Shown here in pieces: positions 25,180 through 34,107 of a DNA stretch of 62,662 bases (position 1 is its first letter; the number at the start of each line of letters is the position of its first letter). This stretch comes from an uncultured Lactobacillus sp. (GTDB taxonomy: Bacteria; Bacillota; Bacilli; Lactobacillales; Lactobacillaceae). The translations under genes and the position numbers were made by a program. The notes under the pieces were generated by a model, which worked only from the letters and a program-made list of their open reading frames with translations, was not told where the DNA came from and did no database searches. The stretch spans positions 1 to 62,662 of the forward strand of contig CALNAK010000040.1 in NCBI GenBank assembly GCA_937874185.1, written 5' to 3'.

Positions 25180-27222
25180 ATGTTAGATAAAAAACAATTA
25201 CTAATTATTGATAAGCTAATTCAAAATCCGATTTTAACTAAGGATGAACTTACTAAAAATTTCTCTTTATCTGATAGGCAAATAGAGTATTCCATAGAAA
25301 AGTTGAATCAATATTTGGAAGAAAAGAACAAAAAAGATATAGATGCTGATGGCGTATATATTACTGTTCCAAGTGACACCTACGATTATTTATTGAAAAT
25401 TAGAGTTTCCGAAAATCTAATGTCCTTGAAAAGATATGTTTTGAGTACAGATGAGAGACAATTATTTCTAATATTATTGTTATCAACGAATAATAAATAC
25501 CTTTCATTAGTCCATCTACAGGAGATGTTACATGTTAGTCAGTCAACTGTGTCTAAGGATCTTAAACAGTTGGAATTAAATTTATTTTCTGAACAATTAA
25601 AAATAAGCTATGATCGTAAAACTGGTTATAAAATAATTGGTCGAGAAGATGCTATAAGAACTTGCTTAATTAAGAATATTTCAAATGAATTAATAGAGAA
25701 TAGATCCGAACTTTTAAATAATTTTATTGAAATGAATAGTAGAAATGGTTTAAATGAAATCTTTGAATTAGTTACTAAACTTAAAGAAAAATATCATATT
25801 GAATTTGTTGAAAATAGGTTTAGAGAGTTTTGTTATATTTTAACCATTATGATTGATCGACTAAATATAAAACCTAATTATGTTCCTGCCAACGCAAAAA
25901 AATTCAATATAAATGAGACAGATGAATATAAATTCACTAAAGAATTATTAGATGAATTGGGAATCTCAAATAAATATAGTGTTGAATATCTATCAACAGT
26001 TGTTTTATGTTTGAGTATAGGTGGTTATAAGGATCTTTCCGTGGATAGTTATATTTATAAAATGACCGAACAAATTGTTAATAAATTTTCTGATATTTCT
26101 GGAATAGACTTTTCTGACAATAAAAAGGTTATTAGACAAATTTTTACTCACTTTAGATCCATGTATTTCAGATTACAATTTAAATTTCCAATTGCTAATC
26201 CACTAACTGATCAGGTAATGGATGAGTATAGTGAAATCTTTCAGCTTCTAGCCCAAACCGTCTCATCATTTGAAAATGAGTTAGGAAAGGTACCAAATGA
26301 AGAGATAGCTTTCTTGACTATTCATTTAATTGGTTTTATATATGAATCCAATCAGAATAAAAGAAATTATCTATCAGCCGCAATTGTTTGTCCAAATGGA
26401 ATCGGAAGTTCAGCCTTAGCCTATTTGCAATTGACAAATATATTTCCAAATATTAAATTTTTGATGCCATTTCCATACTCTGAATTAAAAGAACATACAG
26501 ATGATATTGATATGATATTCTCGACATTTTATAGAAGTGAATTATTCACTATGGGTAAGCCATGTTTTGTTATAAATCCTATTTTGACTGATGCTGACAA
26601 ATATTCGATTGTTCAAAAAGTAAATAGTAGTTTTTCGTCAAATAATTTTGCCACACCTACGTTAGATACTGTTATGAAAGTAATAAGTAATAATGTACAA
26701 GATGTTGAAGTTTTAAAGAAGATTAGAAAGGATTTATCGGATGACATTTTCCAATCTAAACCTATATTTAATGTAAAGAAATTATCACTTAAAGAAATTA
26801 TAAAACCTGAATTTATTCAATTACATGCTGATTTTGAGAATTACAGTGATGCAATCAAAGCATGCTTTAGTCCATTCTTACAAGATGGGATAGTAGATAA
26901 AGAATATCTATCGCGAATATTGATTCAGATTAATGATGGAGTGGATTTCATCATATCTCCAGGAATGTCATTACCCCATACTAATCCACAATTTGGAGCT
27001 AAAAGAATTGGTATAGGAATTATGTCGTTAGCTAAACCAATTAAACTTAGTAATGGGAAAAATGTTAAATATATATTTGCATTGAGTGCTATAAACACAA
27101 CAGATCATCTTAATGCATTAAATGATTTGATGAATTTTATTAGTGATAAGAAATTTATTCAGATGTTGGATGATCCTGATATTGATTCAGATGATGTTGT
27201 TAAGTATATTTATAATGACTGA
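25180..27222 (+). CDS. BglG/MtlR-type PRD transcriptional activator with EIIB and EIIA domains
   Basis: A 680-residue regulator. N-terminal winged HTH segments (residues 1-150, one with V-S-Q-S-T-V-S-K-D-L at 119-128) show that it binds DNA and not RNA. Two PRD domains follow (about 195-390). Next is a GatB-like EIIB domain with Cys404 (I-V-C-P-N-G-I-G-S-S) and a C-terminal EIIA-2 domain with the His of S-L-P-H-T-N. Activity of such proteins is set by PTS phosphorylation. Its position at the end of the UlaABC-type operon makes that operon the likely target. Confidence 0.92.
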   Translation: MLDKKQLLIIDKLIQNPILTKDELTKNFSLSDRQIEYSIEKLNQYLEEKNKKDIDADGVYITVPSDTYDYLLKIRVSENLMSLKRYVLSTDERQLFLILLLSTNNKYLSLVHLQEMLHVSQSTVSKDLKQLELNLFSEQLKISYDRKTGYKIIGREDAIRTCLIKNISNELIENRSELLNNFIEMNSRNGLNEIFELVTKLKEKYHIEFVENRFREFCYILTIMIDRLNIKPNYVPANAKKFNINETDEYKFTKELLDELGISNKYSVEYLSTVVLCLSIGGYKDLSVDSYIYKMTEQIVNKFSDISGIDFSDNKKVIRQIFTHFRSMYFRLQFKFPIANPLTDQVMDEYSEIFQLLAQTVSSFENELGKVPNEEIAFLTIHLIGFIYESNQNKRNYLSAAIVCPNGIGSSALAYLQLTNIFPNIKFLMPFPYSELKEHTDDIDMIFSTFYRSELFTMGKPCFVINPILTDADKYSIVQKVNSSFSSNNFATPTLDTVMKVISNNVQDVEVLKKIRKDLSDDIFQSKPIFNVKKLSLKEIIKPEFIQLHADFENYSDAIKACFSPFLQDGIVDKEYLSRILIQINDGVDFIISPGMSLPHTNPQFGAKRIGIGIMSLAKPIKLSNGKNVKYIFALSAINTTDHLNALNDLMNFISDKKFIQMLDDPDIDSDDVVKYIYND

Positions 27223-27250
27223 AATAGATTTATTCATTCAAAAAATAGCT

Positions 27251-27320
27251 TATAGATTGATTTAATTACCAAGGTTTCTGGTTGTTGAACTGCGGTGATC
27301 AAATCAATCTATATTTTATT
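27251..27320 (+). terminator. Long-loop terminator after the PRD regulator
   Basis: A perfect 13-bp stem TATAGATTGATTT / AAATCAATCTATA with a 37-base loop, followed by TTTTATTATTTTATTT. The loop is unusually long and could carry a further structure. Confidence 0.75.
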
Positions 27321-27492
27321 ATTTTATTTAAGAATCTTGACGATGTAACTTGTGATATGTCATCGCTGTTAATCATTTTAGTATTAGATTTAATGCTTAA
27401 TTAAGATTTAGATAGTCTTACAATATTTTCTAACTTTATATAAAGAAGGACCTGATTTTATAAGATTATTTATGTTTATATCCAATATATGA

Positions 27493-27541
27493 GAAAGTCT
27501 GAAATTTAACCATACCAAAATAGGTTAGGTTTCAGGCTTTT
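27493..27541 (+). terminator. Terminator-like hairpin without an evident gene
   Basis: AAAGTCTGAAA / TTTCAGGCTTT with an inner AACC / GGTT pairing, followed by a short T-run. Confidence 0.6.
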
Positions 27542-27752
27542 TGATTACAATTTAGGAACTAATAAAACTAATTTAAGACTATATATACAATAGTTTATTA
27601 CGAATGACGTTGGCAATAGAATTTACCTGATATTGATATAGCAGATAAGTTGAATTGATTTATTCAAACATTAAATAGTCTAGTTAGAACTTTGAGTATG
27701 AATCTATAAATGATCCTATTAGTTCCATAAAATAATAGTTTACAAATTTAGA

Positions 27753-27807
27753 TGTCTGTTGCAATGGACACAATGGCGATGTCAGCGCTTACTCCGGACT
27801 TTATAAT
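27753..27807 (+). promoter_or_regulatory. Control region of the galactitol-type PTS operon: palindrome, cre, -10
   Basis: TGTCTGTTGCAATGGACA (27753-27770) is an imperfect 18-bp palindrome, a candidate site for the PRD activator. A cre-like TGTCAGCGCTTACT follows at 27780-27793 and covers the -35 position. TATAAT is at 27802-27807. The layout is like that at 21388. Confidence 0.55.
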
Positions 27808-27831
27808 AGTAATTGTAAGGAGGATAACAAT

Positions 27832-29298
27832 ATGATTTCTGTAAATAGACAACGTGATTTAATTCTTTATTTATTGAATGTCGATAATTACGTAACAAGT
27901 AAGGAAATTGCACAAAAACTAGAAATCTCTACAAAAACTGTTTACAGAATGATTACTAAAATCAACAAGGAAGCTAATAAACTAATAATTAGTTCTCAAC
28001 GTGGGTTAGGATACAAAGTTGAAGATGTCGATTTACTAAGAAAGATGATCAATTCAGGAATTATGGATATACAATTTGTTACTCCTGTTGAAAGAAGAAA
28101 TAGAATTCTTAAAAGGCTTCTATTAAGTTCTCCAAGAACAATAACGGAAGAGGGGTTGTGGAAAGAATATTATGTTGGATATTCAGTAAAATCATTAGAT
28201 AAAAAAGTGATGAAGTCTATTCTGTCGGGCTTTGACTTAAAACTAATCAGTACAGAAGCTGGATGTAAAATTATAGGAAAAGAATTGGCTATTAGAAAGG
28301 CATTAATGGATTTAGTAGATGATAAGAATATAGTCGATTTGACTCAGGTAGCTGATAATAAAAATTTTAAACAAAAATATGATGTTAATTTCATAACGAG
28401 ACAAATTGAGTTTATTGAGGATAAATTGGGTATTAAAATACCATATCCTTATAATATTAATTTATTCACACATTTATATATTCTCTTAGGAAGATATAGG
28501 GAAACTAGAAGTAAACTCACGGACTTGAATGCTAATGGATTAAATAACATCGATTATTCATTATTAAATATAAGCAAAGAAGTAATAAATAATGTTTCGA
28601 CGTATTTGGGAGTTAAAGTGGATAGTAAGGAAATATATTATGTGTATGAATATTTATCATCGTCTAGTTTTAACGGTCAAAATGTTTTGAAGTCAGTGAC
28701 TCAGGATGGTTATGGTATAAAGATTACAAAGGATCTTGTATGTGAAACTTATAAGTACTTAGGAGTTAAGAAATATAATGATGACGCTATTATTGATAAA
28801 TTGATTAAGCATATTAGGCCACTGTTAAACAGGCTTAAAAATAATATTAAAGTAAATAATAATTTGTTAGAACAAATTAAATTGGAATATGGGGATATTT
28901 TGAATGGAGTAATCAAAGCATCAAAGATAATTCAAGAGAAATATTCTCTTAATGAAATTGATGAAAATGAGGCGGGATATTTAACTCTGTATTTTGCACA
29001 AGATATTGAGGAGAATAAAAAGAAAATAAATGTACTGATAATGTGTGCAACTGGAATTGGAACCTCTCAATTATTAAAAATAAAAGTTCACAATGCTTTT
29101 CCAGATATTCAAATAGTAGATGTTGTAGGTACAAATGATTTGGATAAGTTTAAAACAAAAGAAGTAGATTTGATTATTTCTACTATTGTTCCTCAAAGGC
29201 ATATTTCAATTCCTGTTGTTCTGGTTAGTTCTCTATTTACCAGTCAAGATAGAACCATCGTACACAGGAAGATAAAGGAAATAGAGAGTTATGAATAG
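27832..29298 (+). CDS. BglG/MtlR-type PRD regulator ending in an EIIB domain
   Basis: A 488-residue regulator. Residues 1-60 form a DNA-binding HTH_11-type domain (Q-R-D-L-I-L-Y-L-L ... S-T-K-T-V-Y-R-M-I). A second helical part and two PRD segments follow, the last with a region E-N-E-A-G-Y-L-T-L-Y-F-A near 385. The C-terminus is a GatB-like EIIB domain with the Cys of V-L-I-M-C-A-T-G-I-G-T-S. Related regulators continue into an EIIA domain; here the frame ends and an EIIA-like protein is encoded by the overlapping gene at 29291. It heads the galactitol-type operon and probably activates it. Confidence 0.9.
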   Translation: MISVNRQRDLILYLLNVDNYVTSKEIAQKLEISTKTVYRMITKINKEANKLIISSQRGLGYKVEDVDLLRKMINSGIMDIQFVTPVERRNRILKRLLLSSPRTITEEGLWKEYYVGYSVKSLDKKVMKSILSGFDLKLISTEAGCKIIGKELAIRKALMDLVDDKNIVDLTQVADNKNFKQKYDVNFITRQIEFIEDKLGIKIPYPYNINLFTHLYILLGRYRETRSKLTDLNANGLNNIDYSLLNISKEVINNVSTYLGVKVDSKEIYYVYEYLSSSSFNGQNVLKSVTQDGYGIKITKDLVCETYKYLGVKKYNDDAIIDKLIKHIRPLLNRLKNNIKVNNNLLEQIKLEYGDILNGVIKASKIIQEKYSLNEIDENEAGYLTLYFAQDIEENKKKINVLIMCATGIGTSQLLKIKVHNAFPDIQIVDVVGTNDLDKFKTKEVDLIISTIVPQRHISIPVVLVSSLFTSQDRTIVHRKIKEIESYE

Positions 29299-29710
29299 TT
29301 TTATTTGTGAAGATACAAAAGTATTAGACTGTAAAAATATTAATGAATTCTATAGTGATGTCGTCCATTTAGTGAATAAGGTTGAACCGTCATTAAATAA
29401 GGATGAAGTAGTTAAATTAATAAGATCAAGAGATGAACTGGGCAATGGTCTTGTAAGTGAGAATGTCTTAATTGTCCATGTCATAAGCAATAAAATTAAA
29501 AATAACCGTGGAATATATTGCTATTTAAACAATTCTGTTTTATGGAAATCTTCGTTTGATGATATTTCAGCAAATGTTAATAGAGCAGTTATCTTGATGG
29601 TTTCACCTTTACTTAAGAATGGGAAACTTATGAATTTGGAGAATTTTGTAAACAATGAGGATATTGACAATTTAAAAGAATCAATTGTGAGGAAGAATAA
29701 TGTTAATTGA
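29291..29710 (+). CDS. Free-standing EIIA-like domain, probably the detached C-terminus of the PRD regulator
   Basis: A 139-residue protein whose start overlaps the regulator end by 8 bases. The pattern R-S-R-D-E-L-G-N-G-L-V-S-E-N-V-L-I-V-H fits the EIIA-2 stretch around the active histidine, where normal members read G-x-G-V-A-I-P-H. Only the His appears kept; the A-I-P part is changed to L-I-V. MtlR/ManR regulators usually carry such a domain at the end of one chain. Either a natural split gene or an old frameshift would give this arrangement. A true EIIA gene follows directly, so this one is likely regulatory. The assignment rests on weak similarity. Confidence 0.6.
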   Translation: MNSFICEDTKVLDCKNINEFYSDVVHLVNKVEPSLNKDEVVKLIRSRDELGNGLVSENVLIVHVISNKIKNNRGIYCYLNNSVLWKSSFDDISANVNRAVILMVSPLLKNGKLMNLENFVNNEDIDNLKESIVRKNNVN

Positions 29711-30161
29711 TGAAAAGTTCTTTTCAAAAAGAGTTCTGCTATTTAATGAAGATTTAGCGAATAGAACAGAAGTATTTGAAAAAATTTCTGCTGAATTGCA
29801 GAGTAAAGGTATTGTAAAGGAATCGTTTAAGGATGCAATTGAAAATCGAGAAAAAAATTATCCCACGGGATTAGCATTGAATTCTGGAATAGGTGTAGCA
29901 ATTCCACATACCGATCCTGAACATATAAATGAAAATCAAGTGGGTTTTATGTCCTTAAAAAATCCAGTGAAATTCAGACAAATGGGTAGTGAAACAGAAG
30001 TTGTCCCAGTTAAATTGGTGTTTGTTCTATGTTTAAAGGAAGCACATAAACAATTAACAATGTTGCAAGAATTAATGGAACTGTTTGGCGACAATGAGAT
30101 TATTAAAGAGTTTCTTTTATGTAGTAATGAAAGCGATTTCATGAAAATTATTAAAAAGTAA
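29700..30161 (+). CDS. PTS EIIA, galactitol type (GatA-like)
   Basis: A 153-residue EIIA-2 protein. The phosphorylated histidine is His70 in G-I-G-V-A-I-P-H-T-D-P-E-H, preceded by the usual R-E-K-N-Y-P-T-G-L. T-D-P-E-H after the His is typical of the galactitol branch. It overlaps the gene before it by 11 bases and is followed by GatC- and GatB-like genes, completing the PTS. Confidence 0.92.
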   Translation: MLIDEKFFSKRVLLFNEDLANRTEVFEKISAELQSKGIVKESFKDAIENREKNYPTGLALNSGIGVAIPHTDPEHINENQVGFMSLKNPVKFRQMGSETEVVPVKLVFVLCLKEAHKQLTMLQELMELFGDNEIIKEFLLCSNESDFMKIIKK

Positions 30162-30175
30162 AGAAGGGTTTTATC

Positions 30176-31519
30176 ATGGGTGTTATTCAATGGATTGTTA
30201 ATTTAGGTGCCAGCGTTTTCTTACCTATACTTTTATTTATTTTTGGACTTATTTTACGTATTAAGCCGGGAAAAGCTTTTAAGGCAGGGCTAACTGTTGG
30301 TATTGGCTTTATTGGTTTGAACTTAGTAATTGGCATTTTAACAACAAATTTAGGACCTGCTACTAAGTTGATGATTAGAAATTATGGGTTACATTTACAA
30401 ACAATTGATGTTGGATGGCCAGCCGCATCCGCTATCGCATATGGTACTGCATTAGGTGCAATGGCAATCCCTATTGGTATTATAGTAAATATCATTTTAC
30501 TAACAATTGGATTAACAAAGACACTGGATGTTGATATTTGGAATTATTGGCATGTTGCTTTTGCAGGTTCAATTCTTTATATGTTAACAAAGAATATGTG
30601 GCTTGGTATCTTTTTGATGGTTATTGTGACTATGTTTACTTATTTCTTTGCAGATTTGAGTGCACCAACTGTTGAAAAATATTATGGCTTACAAGGTATT
30701 TCATTTCCACATGGTTTGTCTGCTCCAGGTTATGTTTTTGCGTTACCTTTCAAATGGCTATTTGATCGTATTCCTGGATTAAATAAAGTTCATATTGATG
30801 CCGAAACTATTCAGAAGAAACTTGGAATTTTTGGTGATACAACTGTTCTTGGTGCAATTATTGGTTTGGTTATTGGATTGTTGGCGCATATGAGTGTCGC
30901 CAAGGTATTGAATTTGGCAGTAAGTATGGGTGCCGTAATGATGTTAATGCCAAGAATGGTTTCATTATTAATGGAAGGACTCACACCAATTTCAGAAGCA
31001 GCCAATACAATGGTTAAGAAACACTTCCCTGGAAGAAAACTTTACATTGGTATGGATTCTGCCTTGGCTATTGGTCAAGAAAGTGTTCTATCAGCTTCAT
31101 TACTTTTGATTCCTATTACTTTATTATTGGCAGTTGTTTTACCTGGAAATAAGGTATTACCATTTGGTGATTTAGCTACATTACCATACTTCTTTGCATT
31201 GTTTGCTGCTGTATTTGGTGGGGATATTCTTAGAACTGTTATTGCAGGTGCTGTGGATATCATTATTAGTCTTTATGTTGCTACATGGTTTGCTCCTGTA
31301 ATTACTCAATTGGCTAAAGCTGCTAGTTTTAATATGGGTGGTAATTCATCTATTTCTGCTTTGAGTGATGGTGGACTTTGGACTAATTGGATTTATCTTG
31401 TTATTGGAGAGAAATTTCAATGGGCAGGATTAGGTGTTTTGTTCTTAATAGCATTAGGATTATTGATTTGGCTTAAAAACAGAGATGCAAAAAAGATAAA
31501 TGAAACAGAAAAAGCATAA
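30176..31519 (+). CDS. PTS galactitol-type EIIC (GatC-like)
   Basis: A 447-residue membrane permease of the galactitol EIIC family. It opens I-Q-W-I-V-N-L-G-A-S-V-F-L-P-I and has the family segments G-F-I-G-L-N-L-V-I and V-G-W-P-A-A-S-A-I-A-Y-G-T near residues 40 and 80. Ten to eleven hydrophobic stretches are visible. Substrates of this family include galactitol and other hexitols or pentitols; the exact one is not readable. No polyol-phosphate dehydrogenase is encoded in the operon, so galactitol itself is doubtful. Confidence 0.92.
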   Translation: MGVIQWIVNLGASVFLPILLFIFGLILRIKPGKAFKAGLTVGIGFIGLNLVIGILTTNLGPATKLMIRNYGLHLQTIDVGWPAASAIAYGTALGAMAIPIGIIVNIILLTIGLTKTLDVDIWNYWHVAFAGSILYMLTKNMWLGIFLMVIVTMFTYFFADLSAPTVEKYYGLQGISFPHGLSAPGYVFALPFKWLFDRIPGLNKVHIDAETIQKKLGIFGDTTVLGAIIGLVIGLLAHMSVAKVLNLAVSMGAVMMLMPRMVSLLMEGLTPISEAANTMVKKHFPGRKLYIGMDSALAIGQESVLSASLLLIPITLLLAVVLPGNKVLPFGDLATLPYFFALFAAVFGGDILRTVIAGAVDIIISLYVATWFAPVITQLAKAASFNMGGNSSISALSDGGLWTNWIYLVIGEKFQWAGLGVLFLIALGLLIWLKNRDAKKINETEKA

Positions 31520-31555
31520 GTTATTATTAAAAATAATTAAAAGGAAGTTGTTATT

Positions 31556-31840
31556 ATGAAAAAATTAATGGTTATGTGTGGTAGCGGAGTAGCAACATCA
31601 ACAGTAGTAATGGGAAAAGTAAAAACATGGCTTGCTGATGAAGGATTGGATTCAAAAGTAAAGTTGTATCAAAGTAAGGTTGCTGAAGAGGTAAATCATA
31701 TTGACGATTATGACATTGTTGTATCAACAACTATAGTTCCAAGTAGTATTAAAGATAAGGTTATTAACGGGGTTCCACTATTGACCGGTATGGGTGCTGA
31801 TCAAGTGTTTGCAGAAATTAAAAAAGAAATAGAGGCATAA
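31556..31840 (+). CDS. PTS EIIB, galactitol type (GatB-like)
   Basis: A 94-residue EIIB with the active Cys8 in L-M-V-M-C-G-S-G-V-A-T-S-T. It follows the EIIC gene after 36 bases and has AAAAGGAAG in front. The aldolase gene starts only five bases after its stop codon. Confidence 0.93.
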   Translation: MKKLMVMCGSGVATSTVVMGKVKTWLADEGLDSKVKLYQSKVAEEVNHIDDYDIVVSTTIVPSSIKDKVINGVPLLTGMGADQVFAEIKKEIEA

Positions 31841-31845
31841 CTATT

Positions 31846-32679
31846 ATGTTAGTATCTTCAAAAATATATTTAAATGATGCATTTGAAAAAGGTTATGCTT
31901 TTCCACACTTTAATTATTGGGATAGTAATTCTATCCGCGCGGAAATTGCTGCCGCAGAGGAGTTAAATTTGCCAGTAATTCTAGCTTGGGCCGAGAAACA
32001 TTCTCCAGAAATTGGTATTGATGATGCACTTGCATTGGGAAAGTATTTTGGATCACGTGCAAAAGTACCAGTTATACTTCATCTCGATCATGGAGTTAGT
32101 CCAGATTTAGTAAAAAAAGGGATTGATAATGGATTTACTTCTGTAATGATTGATGCTTCAGACAAAGAATTTGAAGATAATGTTTCAATAACTAAGGACA
32201 TCGTAGAATATGGTCATAAGCGTGGCGTGGTAGTCGAAGCAGAGATTGGTCATGTTGGAACCAATTCTACTGAGGATAATAGTAAATATACAGAGGTGGA
32301 TGCAGCAAGAAAATTTGCCGAGAAAACTGGAGTTGATTCAATAGCTGTTTCTATTGGTACATCTCATGGATCATACAAGACTGGTACACCAAAGCTTAAC
32401 TTTGATAGATTATCAGAATTGAGGAAAGCAATTCCTATTCCCCTAGTACTTCATGGTGGATCTTCATCAGGTGATGATAATCTTCGTAAGGCAGCAGAAT
32501 TGGGTATTACAAAAGTTAATATATTTACGGACTTGGCCAATGCATCATTACATGCTAGTGAATCCAATAAGTTTGATTCAGAAATGAGTTTGGCATTTGC
32601 ACAAAGAGATGCAATTACAGATTTGTGTAAACATTATTATGATGTTTTTGAAACCAATAATTATGAATATCACATTTAA
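31846..32679 (+). CDS. Class II ketose-bisphosphate aldolase, GatY/FbaA-like
   Basis: A 277-residue zinc aldolase. Asp81-His82 (L-D-H-G), Glu133 (E-A-E-I-G), His174 (G-T-S-H-G) and His203 (L-H-G-G-S-S) form the catalytic and metal site. The set galactitol-type PTS, class II aldolase and triosephosphate isomerase suggests that the imported sugar phosphate, or a ketose bisphosphate made from it, is cut to DHAP and an aldehyde here. No kinase for a 1,6-bisphosphate is present in this operon, so a ketose-1-phosphate is an alternative substrate. Confidence 0.9.
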   Translation: MLVSSKIYLNDAFEKGYAFPHFNYWDSNSIRAEIAAAEELNLPVILAWAEKHSPEIGIDDALALGKYFGSRAKVPVILHLDHGVSPDLVKKGIDNGFTSVMIDASDKEFEDNVSITKDIVEYGHKRGVVVEAEIGHVGTNSTEDNSKYTEVDAARKFAEKTGVDSIAVSIGTSHGSYKTGTPKLNFDRLSELRKAIPIPLVLHGGSSSGDDNLRKAAELGITKVNIFTDLANASLHASESNKFDSEMSLAFAQRDAITDLCKHYYDVFETNNYEYHI

Positions 32680-32709
32680 AAATGCATTTTAAATAGGAGT
32701 AAATAAAAT

Positions 32710-33390
32710 ATGGTTAAAATTAGTAAACCTTTCTTTATAGTTAATCCTAAGTCATATTTGTTTGGTAAGGAATCTATGAAATTAGCGAAAATTTCCGATA
32801 GATTGGCTAAAAAATATGATATTGACTGTATATTTACTGGTCAATTGGTTGATCTTCCTGAGATTGCAAAACAGACAAATAATCTGATTATTACTGCACA
32901 ACATATGGATTCATTGGTTCCCGGAAGAGGGATGGGACATGTTTTACCTGAAGGTCTTGTAAGTGCTGGAATAAAAGCGGTTGTATTAAACCATGCAGAA
33001 AAGCCCTTAACGATTGCAGAATTAGACATGACTATAAAGAGAGCAAGGGAAGTAGGCTTAATGACTATAGTCTGTTCAGATACAGTGGAACAATGTAAGG
33101 CAATTGCAGAATTAGGCCCAGATTGTATGATTTGTGAGCCCGATAGTCTTATTGGTACTGGTAACAGTAGTAATGAAACATATATATCTGAAACAACTAA
33201 GGCAGTTAGAGAAGTAAATAAAAACATTTTAATTATGCAAGCAGCGGGTGTAAGTACTGCCGATGACGTAGAAAAAGTAATGACACTTGGAGCCGATGGA
33301 ACTGGTGGCACAAGCGGAATTATTAAGGCGCCTAGCTGGGAAAATAAGATTGATGAAATGATGGCAGCATTGGCTAAATTTAAAAAGTAG
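32710..33390 (+). CDS. Archaeal-type triosephosphate isomerase homologue
   Basis: A 226-residue TIM-barrel protein with all triosephosphate isomerase residues: Asn12 and Lys14 (V-N-P-K-S-Y), His95 (L-N-H-A-E-K) and Glu143 (C-E-P-D-S-L-I-G-T-G), plus a G-A-D-G-T-G-G-T-S phosphate loop. Its length is that of the short archaeal enzymes, about 25 residues below the bacterial 250. It is therefore not the housekeeping TpiA of glycolysis but an operon-specific copy. It would turn DHAP from the aldolase into glyceraldehyde-3-phosphate, or act on a related triose or tetrose phosphate. It starts behind AATAGGAGT. Confidence 0.85.
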   Translation: MVKISKPFFIVNPKSYLFGKESMKLAKISDRLAKKYDIDCIFTGQLVDLPEIAKQTNNLIITAQHMDSLVPGRGMGHVLPEGLVSAGIKAVVLNHAEKPLTIAELDMTIKRAREVGLMTIVCSDTVEQCKAIAELGPDCMICEPDSLIGTGNSSNETYISETTKAVREVNKNILIMQAAGVSTADDVEKVMTLGADGTGGTSGIIKAPSWENKIDEMMAALAKFKK

Positions 33391-33404
33391 GTATAATAAG
33401 AATA

Positions 33405-33923
33405 ATGAATATTTATCAAGAGGATATAAAAGTTAGAACAGAGTCACGAGTTACGTACAAAAATATTACAAAAGAAGTTAAGGATATTATTAACAAATCC
33501 AATATTGAGAATGGTATTTGTTTAGTTCAAACATCTCATACAACATGCTCGGTAATTTTTGAAGAATTTGTTCATGATAAAGATTACAATAATGATGAAT
33601 ATCTTCAAGTGGATTTGAATAATATCTTGGATAAGATTGTCCCTAGAGAATTATCAGAAAATACTAATTACAGATATCCAGGTCCAAAACATGTTCAATT
33701 TCTAGCTGATTTGGCTAAAAAAGACCCAAATTACCCTAATGATCCGGGAACCATTTTAAATGGTGATGCACATATTAGGGGATCCCTATTTGGTGGTAAC
33801 CAAACATTTGCAATAAAGGATAGAAAATTGTTGACTGGTTCTGTTGGATATATTTATTTGGTTGATTGGGATCAAAATAGAGATCGTGATAGAGTATGTC
33901 ACGTATTAGTAATGGGTGAATAA
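33405..33923 (+). CDS. YjbQ/UPF0047-family protein
   Basis: A 172-residue protein of the YjbQ family. Q-T-S-H-T-T-C-S-V at residues 43-51 and H-I-R-G-S-L-F-G-G-N-Q-T near 125 with downstream acidic and His residues are the conserved metal/active-site signature. Family members are small beta-rich proteins, and a side activity as thiamine phosphate synthase was reported for some; the real function is unsettled. Here it ends a sugar operon, which points to a role with a phosphorylated metabolite. The ribosome binding site is weak. Confidence 0.85.
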   Translation: MNIYQEDIKVRTESRVTYKNITKEVKDIINKSNIENGICLVQTSHTTCSVIFEEFVHDKDYNNDEYLQVDLNNILDKIVPRELSENTNYRYPGPKHVQFLADLAKKDPNYPNDPGTILNGDAHIRGSLFGGNQTFAIKDRKLLTGSVGYIYLVDWDQNRDRDRVCHVLVMGE

Positions 33924-33970
33924 AATATTTATTATTATTTAAATTTGTTAAACGTTGGAAATAGTTGAAG

Positions 33971-34005
33971 GGAAATCATACCACAATTGGAATGATTTCC
34001 TTTTT
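33971..34005 (+). terminator. Terminator of the galactitol-type PTS operon
   Basis: Stem GGAAATCAT / ATGATTTCC, then TTTTT. Confidence 0.9.
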
Positions 34006-34107
34006 GTGTATTGTGAATATTTATGTGCTTTGTGTTGTGAAAGATAAATATCATAAATCATTGGATTTTTCTTTATAAATCAAGCTTTGTGATTCTATTA
34101 ACAAAGT

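Larger units (their letters stand above)
27223..27831. other. 609-base intergenic region with two terminator-like hairpins and regulatory sites
   Basis: No gene is supported here. The stretch contains the terminator of the upstream regulator (27251-27320), a second terminator-like hairpin (27493-27541) with no visible gene in front of it, a palindrome-like element (27753-27770) and the cre/promoter of the next operon. The part at 27330-27490 is AT-rich and featureless. A small RNA ending at the second hairpin is possible but unsupported by anything else. Confidence 0.4.

Noticed and set aside
32841..33419. 192-codon frame opposite to the triosephosphate isomerase gene
   Set aside because: It is an antisense frame over a gene with full catalytic motifs, has no ribosome binding site and resembles no family.
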